NCBI RefSeq assembly: GCF_963677125.1
Contig: NZ_OY781882.1
Location: forward strand, 3,976,501 to 4,040,500
From: an uncultured Desulfobacter sp.
Lineage (GTDB): Bacteria; Desulfobacterota; Desulfobacteria; Desulfobacterales; Desulfobacteraceae
Reading direction: 5' to 3'
Length of the DNA: 64,000 nt
Under the pieces are notes generated by a model that was given only the letters and a program-made list of their open reading frames with translations, was not told where the DNA came from and did not search any database. Position numbers and translations under genes: made by a program. Positions 35,797-45,588 of this stretch are shown in pieces. Numbering within the stretch: the stretch's first letter is position 1; every line of letters begins with the position of its first letter.

Positions 35797-35859
35797 ACTA
35801 TAAAACAATATTGCTGTCCAACATAATCGGTTTGGATCGGTCGTTCAATATTTTTAGTA

Positions 35860-37083
35860 TCAAACCGAAGAGAGCCAGAATTTAAGTTCTTGATGGATAT
35901 AATCCGATGAAATACGTTCCTGCTCAAGGCGGTTTGATTTAAATTTCCCGGTGTTCAGGTCCTTGAACAAGGAGCGCTCTTCTTTATTAAGAAATTGCGG
36001 GAGGGTTGTAACCAGCTTGGGCTCCACATCCATCCGCTCTTCATGGGCGAGCAGGGTTGCTCTGTCCATCATCAATGCTGTTAAGCCTGTCACCTTGCTT
36101 CTGGCATCACTTAAAAACGAAAACCCCCATGTGTCGATATCCCCCCAGTATCCGACATGCTTGCCGTCCAGCCACCGGGCATCCATCCACGCCACATTTT
36201 TCCCGCCGCCAATCACTGCTATGGTATCTTTCATGTACGGGAGGGCCAGTCCGGACTGGATATTTTCCACCACCAGAATATATTTTGCTGATAGTTCATA
36301 CTCAGTGAGTACATCTCCGGGAACTTTAAGGATGGGAAGGCCGCCTAAAGACTTTTGGGTTTGTTCGCACAGCGGCCTGACAACAAGCCAGCCTTTGGGT
36401 TTGGCTTTGCATTCCAGCCAGTTCAACAGCCCCCCTGCAGCAGACAGGGCTCCGCCATATTCGGCATCCAGCAATTCTTCGATCAACAGTTTATGGGTTT
36501 CTATAAATTTGGTGTCCACCCCTGTCACAGGAAGCGCACGAAGATAACATCCTTTGCCCAATCCCGGTTTTAGTTGGGGAAGCAGGATGGACAGGAGAGC
36601 AGAATCCTGTTTTGATAGCCGTTCAACTACTTCAAGGTGCCTGACAAGTACGTGATACAAATTGTTATGAAGCGACCCTGGGGTGCCGGCATCCAGGATG
36701 GGCCTCATATTCTTTTCCCACAACGCATAGCGCCTGGCCCCCTGTTTTCCCATGAGTTGAACCAAATGCCGGATTGAAGGGATGGTTAAAAAGGTGGGAA
36801 GTCTCTGCCCATCAAGTTTCCGCCAGTTTTTTATCTCCCACTGAACCATGTCCTGATATGGAAAATTCTTCCAGGATTCCACAAAATTGAGATAATGGTC
36901 CATATCCAAAACCGCCTTCCTGGCGTTGGGCGGTTTTAATCCCAATCGAATGGGGAATTTCTTTTTTCCCAGTAACCTGGCTTTTAGTGCGGCTAAATTG
37001 TCCCACTCCCGCCGTTTGATCAATTTCAGGGCATGGTCCGGTAGATATCCCCAGTCAGGTTGCATGCAGGGCCGCCTGTTCAT
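35860..37083 (-). CDS. jetD: Wadjet type I subunit JetD (DUF3322/DUF2220, TOPRIM nuclease)
   Basis: JetD is the plasmid-DNA-cleaving subunit of Wadjet. The protein is about 407 residues long. The N-terminal DUF3322 part starts with a winged-helix-like PDWGYLPDHALKLIKRREWD. The C-terminal DUF2220 TOPRIM-like domain has the acidic residues in LVVENIQSG (Glu) and YWGDIDTWGF (Asp-x-Asp). Start codons TTG 37092, ATG 37083 and ATG 37065 are possible, and all lie inside the end of jetC. The overlap implies translational coupling. It is last in the jetABCD operon. Confidence 0.88.
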   Translation of the reverse strand: MNRRPCMQPDWGYLPDHALKLIKRREWDNLAALKARLLGKKKFPIRLGLKPPNARKAVLDMDHYLNFVESWKNFPYQDMVQWEIKNWRKLDGQRLPTFLTIPSIRHLVQLMGKQGARRYALWEKNMRPILDAGTPGSLHNNLYHVLVRHLEVVERLSKQDSALLSILLPQLKPGLGKGCYLRALPVTGVDTKFIETHKLLIEELLDAEYGGALSAAGGLLNWLECKAKPKGWLVVRPLCEQTQKSLGGLPILKVPGDVLTEYELSAKYILVVENIQSGLALPYMKDTIAVIGGGKNVAWMDARWLDGKHVGYWGDIDTWGFSFLSDARSKVTGLTALMMDRATLLAHEERMDVEPKLVTTLPQFLNKEERSLFKDLNTGKFKSNRLEQERISSDYIHQELKFWLSSV

Positions 37084-40000
37084 GAAGCTCAATACCCAGA
37101 TCCTCAGCGTCTAAAACCAGTTTCCTTGATTTTTCTTCATTCATCCTGTCAATCTCTTCCCAGGTGACCTCGCAGAACCTGCTGTCATGGTTCTCCTGGT
37201 CCCGCTCCACAATGATAAGGGACCGGGCGAATTCCCTGGCCAGGTTCAAATTTTTATAAGGTGTAATCAGGTTGACATGGACGTGGAGTTCCCTGAAGAC
37301 TCTCAAGACCCGTTTGCTGACGGCCTCGGCAGTGTTGGAAAAGGCTTCATCCAGAAAAACGGTGCAATACACCGGCCGGTCGAAGCCGTCGGGGGTCAAT
37401 ACGTATGCCAGGCTTGCGGCAACAATGGTTCCGGCAAAGGACTCTTTTTCACCGCCGGATTTGCCGCTGGAAGATTTTAAGACATCCCGGACCTCTTTTG
37501 TGGCGGCATCGATCTCCTCTGCATAAAAGGACATCTGGTAGCGGGGATCGAGAAGCCTCAAGCTTTCAAGGGTGGTTGAAGTACCCGGAGCACTTGCCTT
37601 GTTTAAAATGTCAACCACCGTTGCCAGTTGAACATATCTTGCTTCATGATCATCACTGGTAATCTGGCTTAATACTTTTCTCAACCGGTTTTCAAAATCA
37701 TGTACATGGGGATACTTTTCCTTGGTCGATCCAAGCTTCAGATAAGATCCGGGCATGAATTCCGTCCGTTTGAGCACCTTGTTGATGGTGTCAATACGCT
37801 CGACAATGTCATCCCGCTCGGATTCCAGTTTGGCACTGATGCCGGCCAGGGACTGGGTGGCATGTTTGTTCAGCCGTTCCACAAACTGCTCTACTAAATT
37901 GGGAAGGCCCTCTTTTTCAAGCAGGTTCAAGTGATCAAGATAATCCGGAAGGCTTCTAATATCACTATGCCAGTCAACGGTCAAAATCTGCCATTTTTCG
38001 TTGGACCTAAATGCAGACATGATGCCGATGGCTTTTTTTTCGGCATTGGTTTTGCGGTTTCTCTGGGTTTCCAGGTCGGTTTCCAATTTTCCATCCGCAT
38101 CCTGCCGAAGCTTTGATCTGAGTTTCAAATCATCCATGGTCACAGGCCCAATGCGTTTTTCAAGGCGTTCTTTTACGGTGTCGGCCACACCCTTTGCCGC
38201 CTCTGTCCGGGCCTTTGCGTACTCTGCCTCTGCAGAGCCAAGTTCCTTTTTGATGCCGCCTTGGGTTGAATCAAGAGCCCTTAAGGTCTCTATGATCCCT
38301 TCAAACTCCTTTTTGGCCGCCTCCCATCTGGATTTTGCCTTTTCAAGATCGCCGCCCGCCAGCTCAAGCGCCTTAAGGTCCTCTTTCAGCCTTTGACATT
38401 TAAGGTTCCAGAACGGGGTATCAATACCGTCCCAGGTATAGTCTTTTATTTTTTCCCAGAGGTGTTTGCGCTCTTCTATCCCGGAAAGCTCTTTTTTGAT
38501 CCTTGTCAGCGTTTTTCCAATAGTGTCCAGGTTAAGGCTCAATTGATTTTTATCCGTCTTCAAAACCGAGAGGCGGGATTTATTGGAAAACCCAAGACAC
38601 CATTTTCGCCTGTCATCAATTCGGTATTGGTCTTTTTTCTCAAAACGGCCTTTGTTGAAATGAACAAGCCCCTGCCGTGTCATGGAAAAAGGGGTGCGGT
38701 CCAATTCCTTTGTATCTGAAACGCAACTTAGGTCAAATTTTTCCAGGTGCTTTTTCAGCCAGTCCCTGTAAGGATGCTTTTTCCAGATCAGTTTCTTTAG
38801 ATAGCCGTCGGTTTTGAATGGTACCTGGGAAAGTTTCATGCCGGGATTCCGGACCACCTGGACCCGGACGTGGAGTCCTGTATGGCGCGTATTCAACCAA
38901 TGGGTCACCATGGCATAGGTGTCATGGGGCACGGCAAGGGTGGTTCTCAATCCGCCAAGCGCTCTTTCAATGGCCCCCTGCCACCCACGTTCTTCTTCTT
39001 TTACGTCGATGAGCTCGCCGATGAACATACAGGCCTTTTTGTCAAGATTGAGGGCATTGGTCAATTCATCCCTCAATTGCTGGTATCTAATGTCGATGTT
39101 GGAATCCGGCCTGGCTTCCATTTGACGTATCTCTTCCGACAGTTCCGATAATTCTTCCTGGATACGGCTGTATTTTCCGCTGACAGTCCCGAATTCGCCC
39201 ATGGAAGTATCGGCCTCTCTTTGTAGATCGGCAAGCTTCCCATCTGCATCGGATTGATTTCTAAAAAACACCTCTTGATCAAGGCGCGAGGAGAGGCCCA
39301 GTTTTTCCGCGTCGGCTTGGTATTGGGAAGAGATTCGCACAACGCTGTTCAGCTTATCCTTAGCGAATTTAATATCCTTTTTCAGGTCTTCTATTCTGTT
39401 TCCGCCCAATTGCAGGTATTCCCCGTGGCGGCGCTCTACCAACTCCTCTGCCTCACGTTGCCGGGTTTCCGCAGTTTCTATTTTCAAGGAAACAGAGGTA
39501 AGTTCTCCTTTAATTTCGATTATCCGCTGCTGCCATAATCCGGTGTAAATTTCGCCAAGATAGGCTGGCAGGCTCTGCTTCTCCTGGGATAATTTCTCCT
39601 CGGCCTTGCCCGCCGCCCTGATAATCCCGTCAAGCTCGGGTAATTTTTCCAGCAGAATTTTCTGGGCCCTTGCATCACTTAACTGATCATGGATGGCGAC
39701 CAGATCCGCAAACTCCTCTACCACCTTGCGTGCATCATTTTTAACGGAACTTGGCTCCAAAACCAGCTCCCGGATGAGTTTTGTCAGATCGTCGATTTTT
39801 TTTAGGCCCAGGGCTCTGGAAAGAAGGGCAGGGGCATTTTTATTGTCCATGGAAAGCAGTTTCCGGTAGCATTCCTGATAGTCTGAAAAATTGTCATCGC
39901 AGCAGGTGGTGCAAGGTTCACTGCGCAGCCATTGCTTCAAAGTGCGAGCCCCACCTTGGCCGAATGCATCCAGCAGCTCCTTCAAGGCCATATCACGTCC

Positions 40001-40507
40001 GGCAACGGCATATACGCGTTTAACATCGGCAAGGGCATTGGTTGCCTGGGTTGTCCAAAAAAGTGCGGCAAGGGTGACCGAAGATCCGTCATCCCTTTTA
40101 TAAAGCGCCCTTAGGCCGGTAACAACAGCCGACTCCCGTTTGCTTTTGATCCGGGTGCCGGCACCGTCATGGGCTGATCCGTAACTTCCCCTCATATATG
40201 AGAGTAAAGAGCGGTCCGTCTTGTCTCCCTGGGCGGCGGCAACATTAAATGCGGCTTTGCCCGCCGGAAGAAGCAGAGCCATCAGCCCGTCAATGAGAGT
40301 CGTTTTGCCGGAACCGTTATCCCCGGTGATCAGGGTGCCGAACGGGTCCACACGAACCGTGTGCAATTCATTGAAGGCCCCCCAATTAAACACGGAAAGC
40401 TCGGCCAATCTTATTTGTCCGGTAACCGGCAGGCAAGGGGAGGATATGGGCTGGTCAGCTGAAAGGCGGGTCAAAGGCGGTTGGTTTTTTTCCAGATGAT
40501 GTTCCAT
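37055..40507 (-). CDS. jetC: Wadjet type I SMC-like ATPase JetC
   Basis: This 1,150-residue MukB/SbcC-like motor extrudes DNA loops so that JetD can cut small circular DNA. Walker A GDNGSGKT is at 62-69. Long coiled coils lie between about 290 and 900, with a hinge-like folded part around 440-560. The ABC signature SGGEKESFAG (about 1035) is followed by the canonical Walker B CTVFLDEAF with catalytic glutamate. It starts 2 bases after the jetB stop with AAGGA ahead and overlaps jetD. Confidence 0.92.
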   Translation of the reverse strand: MEHHLEKNQPPLTRLSADQPISSPCLPVTGQIRLAELSVFNWGAFNELHTVRVDPFGTLITGDNGSGKTTLIDGLMALLLPAGKAAFNVAAAQGDKTDRSLLSYMRGSYGSAHDGAGTRIKSKRESAVVTGLRALYKRDDGSSVTLAALFWTTQATNALADVKRVYAVAGRDMALKELLDAFGQGGARTLKQWLRSEPCTTCCDDNFSDYQECYRKLLSMDNKNAPALLSRALGLKKIDDLTKLIRELVLEPSSVKNDARKVVEEFADLVAIHDQLSDARAQKILLEKLPELDGIIRAAGKAEEKLSQEKQSLPAYLGEIYTGLWQQRIIEIKGELTSVSLKIETAETRQREAEELVERRHGEYLQLGGNRIEDLKKDIKFAKDKLNSVVRISSQYQADAEKLGLSSRLDQEVFFRNQSDADGKLADLQREADTSMGEFGTVSGKYSRIQEELSELSEEIRQMEARPDSNIDIRYQQLRDELTNALNLDKKACMFIGELIDVKEEERGWQGAIERALGGLRTTLAVPHDTYAMVTHWLNTRHTGLHVRVQVVRNPGMKLSQVPFKTDGYLKKLIWKKHPYRDWLKKHLEKFDLSCVSDTKELDRTPFSMTRQGLVHFNKGRFEKKDQYRIDDRRKWCLGFSNKSRLSVLKTDKNQLSLNLDTIGKTLTRIKKELSGIEERKHLWEKIKDYTWDGIDTPFWNLKCQRLKEDLKALELAGGDLEKAKSRWEAAKKEFEGIIETLRALDSTQGGIKKELGSAEAEYAKARTEAAKGVADTVKERLEKRIGPVTMDDLKLRSKLRQDADGKLETDLETQRNRKTNAEKKAIGIMSAFRSNEKWQILTVDWHSDIRSLPDYLDHLNLLEKEGLPNLVEQFVERLNKHATQSLAGISAKLESERDDIVERIDTINKVLKRTEFMPGSYLKLGSTKEKYPHVHDFENRLRKVLSQITSDDHEARYVQLATVVDILNKASAPGTSTTLESLRLLDPRYQMSFYAEEIDAATKEVRDVLKSSSGKSGGEKESFAGTIVAASLAYVLTPDGFDRPVYCTVFLDEAFSNTAEAVSKRVLRVFRELHVHVNLITPYKNLNLAREFARSLIIVERDQENHDSRFCEVTWEEIDRMNEEKSRKLVLDAEDLGIELHEQAALHAT

Positions 40508-40509
40508 GG

Positions 40510-41343
40510 TTATTTTTCCTTATCCAGTTCGTTTGCCAGCCTTGTATATTCTTTGAGCATGGATTCTAAAAATTGTGCGCTGACAACATAGCGAATGACA
40601 GGCGTGATCTCAAACCGGTCCTCACTTCCCCTGACCGTGTTTAAAATTTTATGGCCCACCATTTTTTTTAACGCGCCGTTCAGTTTTTGTCTGTCGGTAC
40701 GGGCGCTGTTTGACAAAGGGAGAAAAGGGGAGAGGTCCGACTCTATTTTTTCCTTATCGATAACAATCTTTTGTTCCCCGCAGGTTTCACGGTTTTGATA
40801 ATGCTTGCGCAGAACCAGCAAAAGCAAGGTGTCATAGAGCGGTAGTGTCCTCCGGGTGATCAGGGAGGACTGTTCCATCTCTGCTTGATCTTCATCGCCT
40901 TCAAGAACCTCTCCATGTTCATTTTGCATACCGGCAACAAATGCCACACCTGATTTTTCATCCAGCACAAGCTTCAAATAAACTTGGGACAAATGACGCC
41001 GGACCGGTGTCTCATACCTGCAAATGGCCTCAAATAATTTTGATTTCTGTGAAGAGAGGATGACCCCCTGGCGAAGTAAAAAAACCAGGGCCCGCCTGGC
41101 CTCCGAAGGCATTATGCCATGAGGCTCATTGGATTCCTTTTCAAGTTCCCGGGGGACAGTTATCCCCCCGGACGCTGGGAGCGGGGGGCTGGCGGCCCTG
41201 CCCGTGGATGCCTCCTCCCCCTGGGAGAGGCCGGATAACCCAAGATCCTGATCCGGCGGCGTATTTTGGATTCTCATCTTGTCTATAAAATCAAATGTAT
41301 CAGTACTTTCGGAGGTGTTATGCTTAAATTTTTTTTCTCTCAT
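40510..41343 (-). CDS. jetB: Wadjet type I MukE-like subunit JetB (DUF4194)
   Basis: This 277-residue KITE (MukE-like) subunit binds the kleisin JetA. The first 90 residues are low-complexity and charged. The core has EARRALVFLLRQGVILSSQK and paired winged helices ending in DRQKLNGALKKMVGHKIL and DRFEITPVIRYVVSAQFL, matching DUF4194. It lies 28 bases after jetA. The long N-terminal extension is not needed for the domain. Confidence 0.85.
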   Translation of the reverse strand: MREKKFKHNTSESTDTFDFIDKMRIQNTPPDQDLGLSGLSQGEEASTGRAASPPLPASGGITVPRELEKESNEPHGIMPSEARRALVFLLRQGVILSSQKSKLFEAICRYETPVRRHLSQVYLKLVLDEKSGVAFVAGMQNEHGEVLEGDEDQAEMEQSSLITRRTLPLYDTLLLLVLRKHYQNRETCGEQKIVIDKEKIESDLSPFLPLSNSARTDRQKLNGALKKMVGHKILNTVRGSEDRFEITPVIRYVVSAQFLESMLKEYTRLANELDKEK

Positions 41344-41371
41344 GATTGCCTTTTCGTGTTTTGTCCTGAAG

Positions 41372-42832
41372 TCAGAGATTCAGGTCATCCAAATTTTTGG
41401 GAAAAAGATCCGCGCTCAGCAGAAACACAGGGATTGAGGCGCGCATGCAATTTCCCTGCTTGTCACGCAGCTCTATGGACTCCTTTTTATCCAAAGACGC
41501 GGCACCTACGGCCTTTGCCACGCGCAGATATGCCACAAGCTCTTCCAATCCCGATTCTACGGGGTTCAGTTGGGCCATGGAAGCAATTGTCATTGGGCCA
41601 TTCAAAGAAAGGGTTTTAAACGCATGTTCCGCAACTTGTCTGATCTGCACCGTGTCCAGATGGGACAACATTTCCCGGCTGGGTGTTTTGGAATTTATCT
41701 TCTCCTGAACCCCTGAGGTGTCCAGTTTTTCATCGGGTGCCCTAAGGCGCATCTTTTCAGGAGAACCGATTTTTACAGGCCCCACAGCCAAGCTAAGATT
41801 TGTCATGACCCTTGGGCTGCATTCGGACTCCCTTAAGGCGACAGCCGCCTGTTCCAGCTTGCCCAGCAACCGGTCAACGCCACGGTTTTCCTGGGCCGCT
41901 CCGCTTTCAATATAGGTCCGAAGCCCTTCTTCCGTTCTTCGCCTGATCTGAAATACCCTGTCGCTTTCACGGGTCAACTCTCTCATGAGCTGGTTTAGAA
42001 ACTGCCGCTGGGAGGGACTCAGGTGGTCAGCCGCAGGGCGATTTAAAATACTTCGCAGCTGATCTCTGAATTCCATGGATCTGTTCTGGTCACACAACAG
42101 CTGAAAAAAACTTTCAAAAGCGCTGCCGGCATCCGTGTTTTCAAGAAGCGCTTCTTTTTCCATCACAGAGCGTAATACCTCCCCCCGGGAAGTGTCAGCT
42201 TCAATAATCTGTATACGCAGCTCCTGATCCAATATCCGTATTTCATCCTCCACCCTGCGAAAATCACCGGTAAGAACCGATGACAATTGGTATATTTCCC
42301 TGATCCGCTCCCTTTGTTCGGCAGGTGTCAGCTCGGTAAGCACACCACCGTTTAAGTCATCAATTTCCAACTGGATTCGTGACTTTTTCTTTTCAAGAAG
42401 GGCAATTCTTTCTTCAGGATTGTTACTGATGGCCACCAGGAAGTCCCGGACGGCTTCCTGTACGATTCTAAGATGAGACGCCGTAGTAACGCTTCCCCTG
42501 TCATCCAATCCCCGGCAGAATCGAAATGCGGTTTCGCCGGCATCTGTTTTTGTCAGCATATCATCCATCTCCCGAAGCCATCCGGACTTTATCCAATGGT
42601 TCAGGTAAGCCCCGGCACTGGTCTCTGTTTCCCATATGCCAAGCTCTCTGCACCGGACCAGTTCCGCATCAAGGGAGATTCTGGCCCGGCTGAACGGCAC
42701 CTCGCTTTCTTCGGCAAAAAGTGTGGCAAGAAAGGCGATGATCATTGGCGCATTGTCCGCCCGCAGCAGTTTCCAGGCTTTATTTTCATTGAACAACCGG
42801 CGGTATTGCGCCTGTAATCCCTGAAAATTCAA
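41372..42832 (-). CDS. jetA: Wadjet type I kleisin-like subunit JetA (DUF3375)
   Basis: The 486-residue MukF-like kleisin is the first gene of the jetABCD operon. The N-terminus (NFQGLQAQYRRLFNENKAWKLLRADNAPMIIAFL) is typical of DUF3375, followed by a winged helix, a long helical middle (about 165-330) and a C-terminal winged helix. I place the start at TTG 42830-42832, because AAGGAG stands 8 bases upstream and the family motif starts there. An ATG at 42871 extends the frame by 13 residues without support. Confidence 0.85.
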   Translation of the reverse strand: MNFQGLQAQYRRLFNENKAWKLLRADNAPMIIAFLATLFAEESEVPFSRARISLDAELVRCRELGIWETETSAGAYLNHWIKSGWLREMDDMLTKTDAGETAFRFCRGLDDRGSVTTASHLRIVQEAVRDFLVAISNNPEERIALLEKKKSRIQLEIDDLNGGVLTELTPAEQRERIREIYQLSSVLTGDFRRVEDEIRILDQELRIQIIEADTSRGEVLRSVMEKEALLENTDAGSAFESFFQLLCDQNRSMEFRDQLRSILNRPAADHLSPSQRQFLNQLMRELTRESDRVFQIRRRTEEGLRTYIESGAAQENRGVDRLLGKLEQAAVALRESECSPRVMTNLSLAVGPVKIGSPEKMRLRAPDEKLDTSGVQEKINSKTPSREMLSHLDTVQIRQVAEHAFKTLSLNGPMTIASMAQLNPVESGLEELVAYLRVAKAVGAASLDKKESIELRDKQGNCMRASIPVFLLSADLFPKNLDDLNL

Positions 42833-42889
42833 TGTACATTCTCCTTGTTGTTGAACCGGCATTAAATACAATCATAATAAAACCTATAT

Positions 42890-42908
42890 CATCATCATTT
42901 TGATGATG
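42890..42908. promoter_or_regulatory. Palindromic operator candidate between jetA and the WYL regulator
   Basis: CATCATCATTTTGATGATG is an 8-bp perfect inverted repeat around a 3-base spacer, in the short divergent gap. Defence-linked WYL regulators such as BrxR and CapW bind inverted repeats at this kind of position. TTGACA at 42922 with TAGTAT at 42946 could be the regulator's promoter. Confidence 0.55.
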
Positions 42909-42934
42909 TCAACGACTAATATTGACATTCATAT

Positions 42935-43942
42935 ATGATCGATAATAGTATGCAGATGGATAAGGCATTCAAAAAAACATTACCAAGATCAGTGCCCCCT
43001 GGGCTGATGGATCGGCGTGTGGTGGGGCTTGCTGCAGGAATGAAAATGACAATGAAACAGATAGAAACCATCGGTCAGACACAAAAAGAGAGATTGCTAT
43101 ATCTTGATTTAAAATTACGTTTTTCAGGCGTTGTAAATCGGATTGATCTTGTTAGCCGGTTCGGCATCAAGGCCGCTGCAGCGACCCGGGATATCGCTTT
43201 ATACAAGGAACTGGCTGCCCATAATCTTTTTTACGATACAAAGGAAAAGACTTACGTTAAATCGGATTCCTTCACTCCTGTCTTTGAATATTCGGGCAAT
43301 CAGGTTTTATCGGTGCTTACTCATGGACTTGGAGACGGTCATGTATCGGACCATGCAGCGATGATCCCTTTAGAAACACCGACGCAGTTAAACTGCCCCA
43401 ACCTTGATGTGTTGGCAGAAGTAACGATTTCCATCCATCAAAAGAAAGCCCTTAAAGTGAATTACACATCATTGTCAAGCGGTGAGACCACAAGGGAAAT
43501 AGTACCCTTTGCCTTGGTTGATAACGGACTGCGCCGGCATGTCCGCGCCTATGACCGGTTAAAAGGGCAATTTGCGGATTTTGTTGTCAACCGGATGTCA
43601 AAGCCTAAGATTCTGGACGGCCCGGTGCCCGCAGACCAGACACAAGTTAAGGATATTCAGTGGAATCGCATTGTTGAAATGCATATCGTGCCACACCCGA
43701 ACCTTAAACACCCTGATACCATCGCCATGGAATACGGTATGCAGCAGACAGATGCCGGCAGTATGCTGAAGATACAAGTTCGGGCGGCGGTTGCCGGCTA
43801 TGTGCTTAGACGATGGAATGTGGATTGTTCACAGAACCATGTTTTGGACGGCCCTGAAATTCATTTGTGGCTAAGGAACAGGCAAACCCTCTATGGTGTG
43901 GAGAATTTATCAATCGCACCGGGATATGAGCCGGAAGATTAA
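42935..43942 (+). CDS. WYL-domain transcriptional regulator (BrxR/CapW-like)
   Basis: This 335-residue regulator has an N-terminal winged helix (KERLLYLDLKLRFSGVVNR; RFGIKAAAATRDIALYKEL), a WYL domain in the middle (about 165-235; ALKVNYTSLSSGETTREIVPF, with RRHVRAYDR) and a C-terminal WCX-type domain. WYL proteins of this layout repress neighbouring phage-defence operons and sense a nucleic-acid or nucleotide ligand. It is divergent from jetABCD and precedes the second SMC operon on its own strand. The promoter-like boxes at 42922-42951 would favour a later start (for example ATG 43007 or 43040), so the N-terminus is uncertain. Confidence 0.85.
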   Translation: MIDNSMQMDKAFKKTLPRSVPPGLMDRRVVGLAAGMKMTMKQIETIGQTQKERLLYLDLKLRFSGVVNRIDLVSRFGIKAAAATRDIALYKELAAHNLFYDTKEKTYVKSDSFTPVFEYSGNQVLSVLTHGLGDGHVSDHAAMIPLETPTQLNCPNLDVLAEVTISIHQKKALKVNYTSLSSGETTREIVPFALVDNGLRRHVRAYDRLKGQFADFVVNRMSKPKILDGPVPADQTQVKDIQWNRIVEMHIVPHPNLKHPDTIAMEYGMQQTDAGSMLKIQVRAAVAGYVLRRWNVDCSQNHVLDGPEIHLWLRNRQTLYGVENLSIAPGYEPED

Positions 43943-44010
43943 CGGTCCTTGATGGGAAATGGAAATTCCTATACTATCCAGTTAAAACAGAACGAAATTT
44001 TTAAAACCCT

Positions 44011-45585
44011 ATGACCAACATCCTTGAAACCCAACTCTCTTTGTTTGCCGACAGCAGTAAGACGGCACCACAGGAACTCGCTCCCCGGGATATGCCAAGC
44101 GTTGACACCGATGTCACCCGGGTGGTGCGGTCAAGCCTTGCGATGCGACCGGTTTATGAGTTGTCTGCCCGGCGTCTGACGGGCCAGGATGAGGCGCCCC
44201 ATCCGGCATGGGACCATCTGGATGTGATATGGCTGGCCTTTGCCACCCTGGATGTGATTTCCGAACTTACGGAATTTGCCCCGGGGGTGACCCGCAAAAA
44301 CGTTATTGCCCGGCTTTTTGTTTTGGCACAGAACCAGGCCCGGGCCATGAAGATGGACATTGAACCTGCGGCCTTGGAAGAGGTGCTGCATAAAATATTT
44401 GATCATCTTGCCAACCGGGACAACCGGTACCGCCCCTTTGAATATACCTATTTTGATGCGGCGGCCCGGCAGATGGTCCCTAAAAAATTCTGGCTGATCA
44501 AAACCGTTTATACCGACACGGAAGAGGCGGCCCATTTCCACCTCACCGATGAGGGTTACACCGCCTATTTCGGCCTGTATGAAACCGGGGCCCTGGATGC
44601 CGCAGCCATTGGGAATTTAAGAATCCAATTGCTCATTGACCGGGGAAAGGTGGACGATGCCATTGGGGTGGCCCTTCAAAACCGAAAACAGCTTTTGCGA
44701 AAATCCCAGGAGATCCAGGCCATGGGCCGTGCCATCCGGCGCAGCATCAACCGGGTGGATGTCGATGAAATCAATGCCATGGCCGACGAGGGCGCCCAAC
44801 AGACCCGGCAGATCCAGACCGAGAGTGCCCGGCTGAACCACCTGGTGCGCAAAAAACTTGCCGCCCCGGACACCGAGCCGGATCTTGGCGGCAAGCTAAG
44901 CCTTCTAGGGGATGCCCTGGAAAAACTGAACACGAGGCTTTTGACACTTTCCGGACAGTTGCAGGAGCTGCCGGAAATATTTGACCGCCACAGCCACAAA
45001 CTGTTCCGCAGGCCTGCGTTGGGCATATTTCCGGCCTGCGAACAAATATTAAACGATATATCAAGTCTGTACACTCCCGACGGAGAGCATATCGGCATGG
45101 AGTTCATGGCCCGGTTTGACCCGGCGGTGTGCCGGCCGTTGTTTGATCCGGCATCCCTGATGTCGGCCTGCGACAGGGCCCTGGAGCGCCGGAACCAGGC
45201 CGAAGAGCAGGCCTGCGGCATCCAGGAGATAGATGCCGAACCCATGGCGCAATTTGAATCCCGGCTGGCCCCGGAACTCATGGACCAGGCGTTTGAACTG
45301 CTCACAAATTTTGTCCGCAGGCACGAAGAAGCCACATTAAGTGCGCTTTTACAAACCGCCTGCCATGAACAATACCCCCCTTTAATGCCCGTGGCGTTGG
45401 CCATGGCCGTATTTCACTGTCTGGTGGATCCCTTTTATGCGGATAAATACCAGGTAACGGCAAGCCGCCGGCACCCGGAACTCATTTTCAACCTGGCCCT
45501 GCCGGACAAACGCAATTACCGGGGACATGAGCTGAAACTTGAATCGGCACCATCCAAACCCCGTTCCCACCAGAAAAAAGGATAA
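44011..45585 (+). CDS. Second SMC system: kleisin-like subunit (JetA/MukF-like)
   Basis: The 524-residue protein has an N-terminal winged-helix-like part (about 60-160, with TRKNVIARLFVLAQNQ), FHLTDEGYTAYFGLYE, a central helical bundle and coiled-coil segment (about 195-340) and a C-terminal helical domain. It is the first of three tightly spaced genes in the order kleisin, KITE, SMC, as in MukF-MukE-MukB and Wadjet A-B-C. It has no DUF3375 features, so it is not a type I JetA; a type II or III JetA is my best guess. Its base composition is visibly richer in G+C than that of the ATPase-HEPN module downstream. Confidence 0.65.
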   Translation: MTNILETQLSLFADSSKTAPQELAPRDMPSVDTDVTRVVRSSLAMRPVYELSARRLTGQDEAPHPAWDHLDVIWLAFATLDVISELTEFAPGVTRKNVIARLFVLAQNQARAMKMDIEPAALEEVLHKIFDHLANRDNRYRPFEYTYFDAAARQMVPKKFWLIKTVYTDTEEAAHFHLTDEGYTAYFGLYETGALDAAAIGNLRIQLLIDRGKVDDAIGVALQNRKQLLRKSQEIQAMGRAIRRSINRVDVDEINAMADEGAQQTRQIQTESARLNHLVRKKLAAPDTEPDLGGKLSLLGDALEKLNTRLLTLSGQLQELPEIFDRHSHKLFRRPALGIFPACEQILNDISSLYTPDGEHIGMEFMARFDPAVCRPLFDPASLMSACDRALERRNQAEEQACGIQEIDAEPMAQFESRLAPELMDQAFELLTNFVRRHEEATLSALLQTACHEQYPPLMPVALAMAVFHCLVDPFYADKYQVTASRRHPELIFNLALPDKRNYRGHELKLESAPSKPRSHQKKG

Positions 45586-45588
45586 TCC

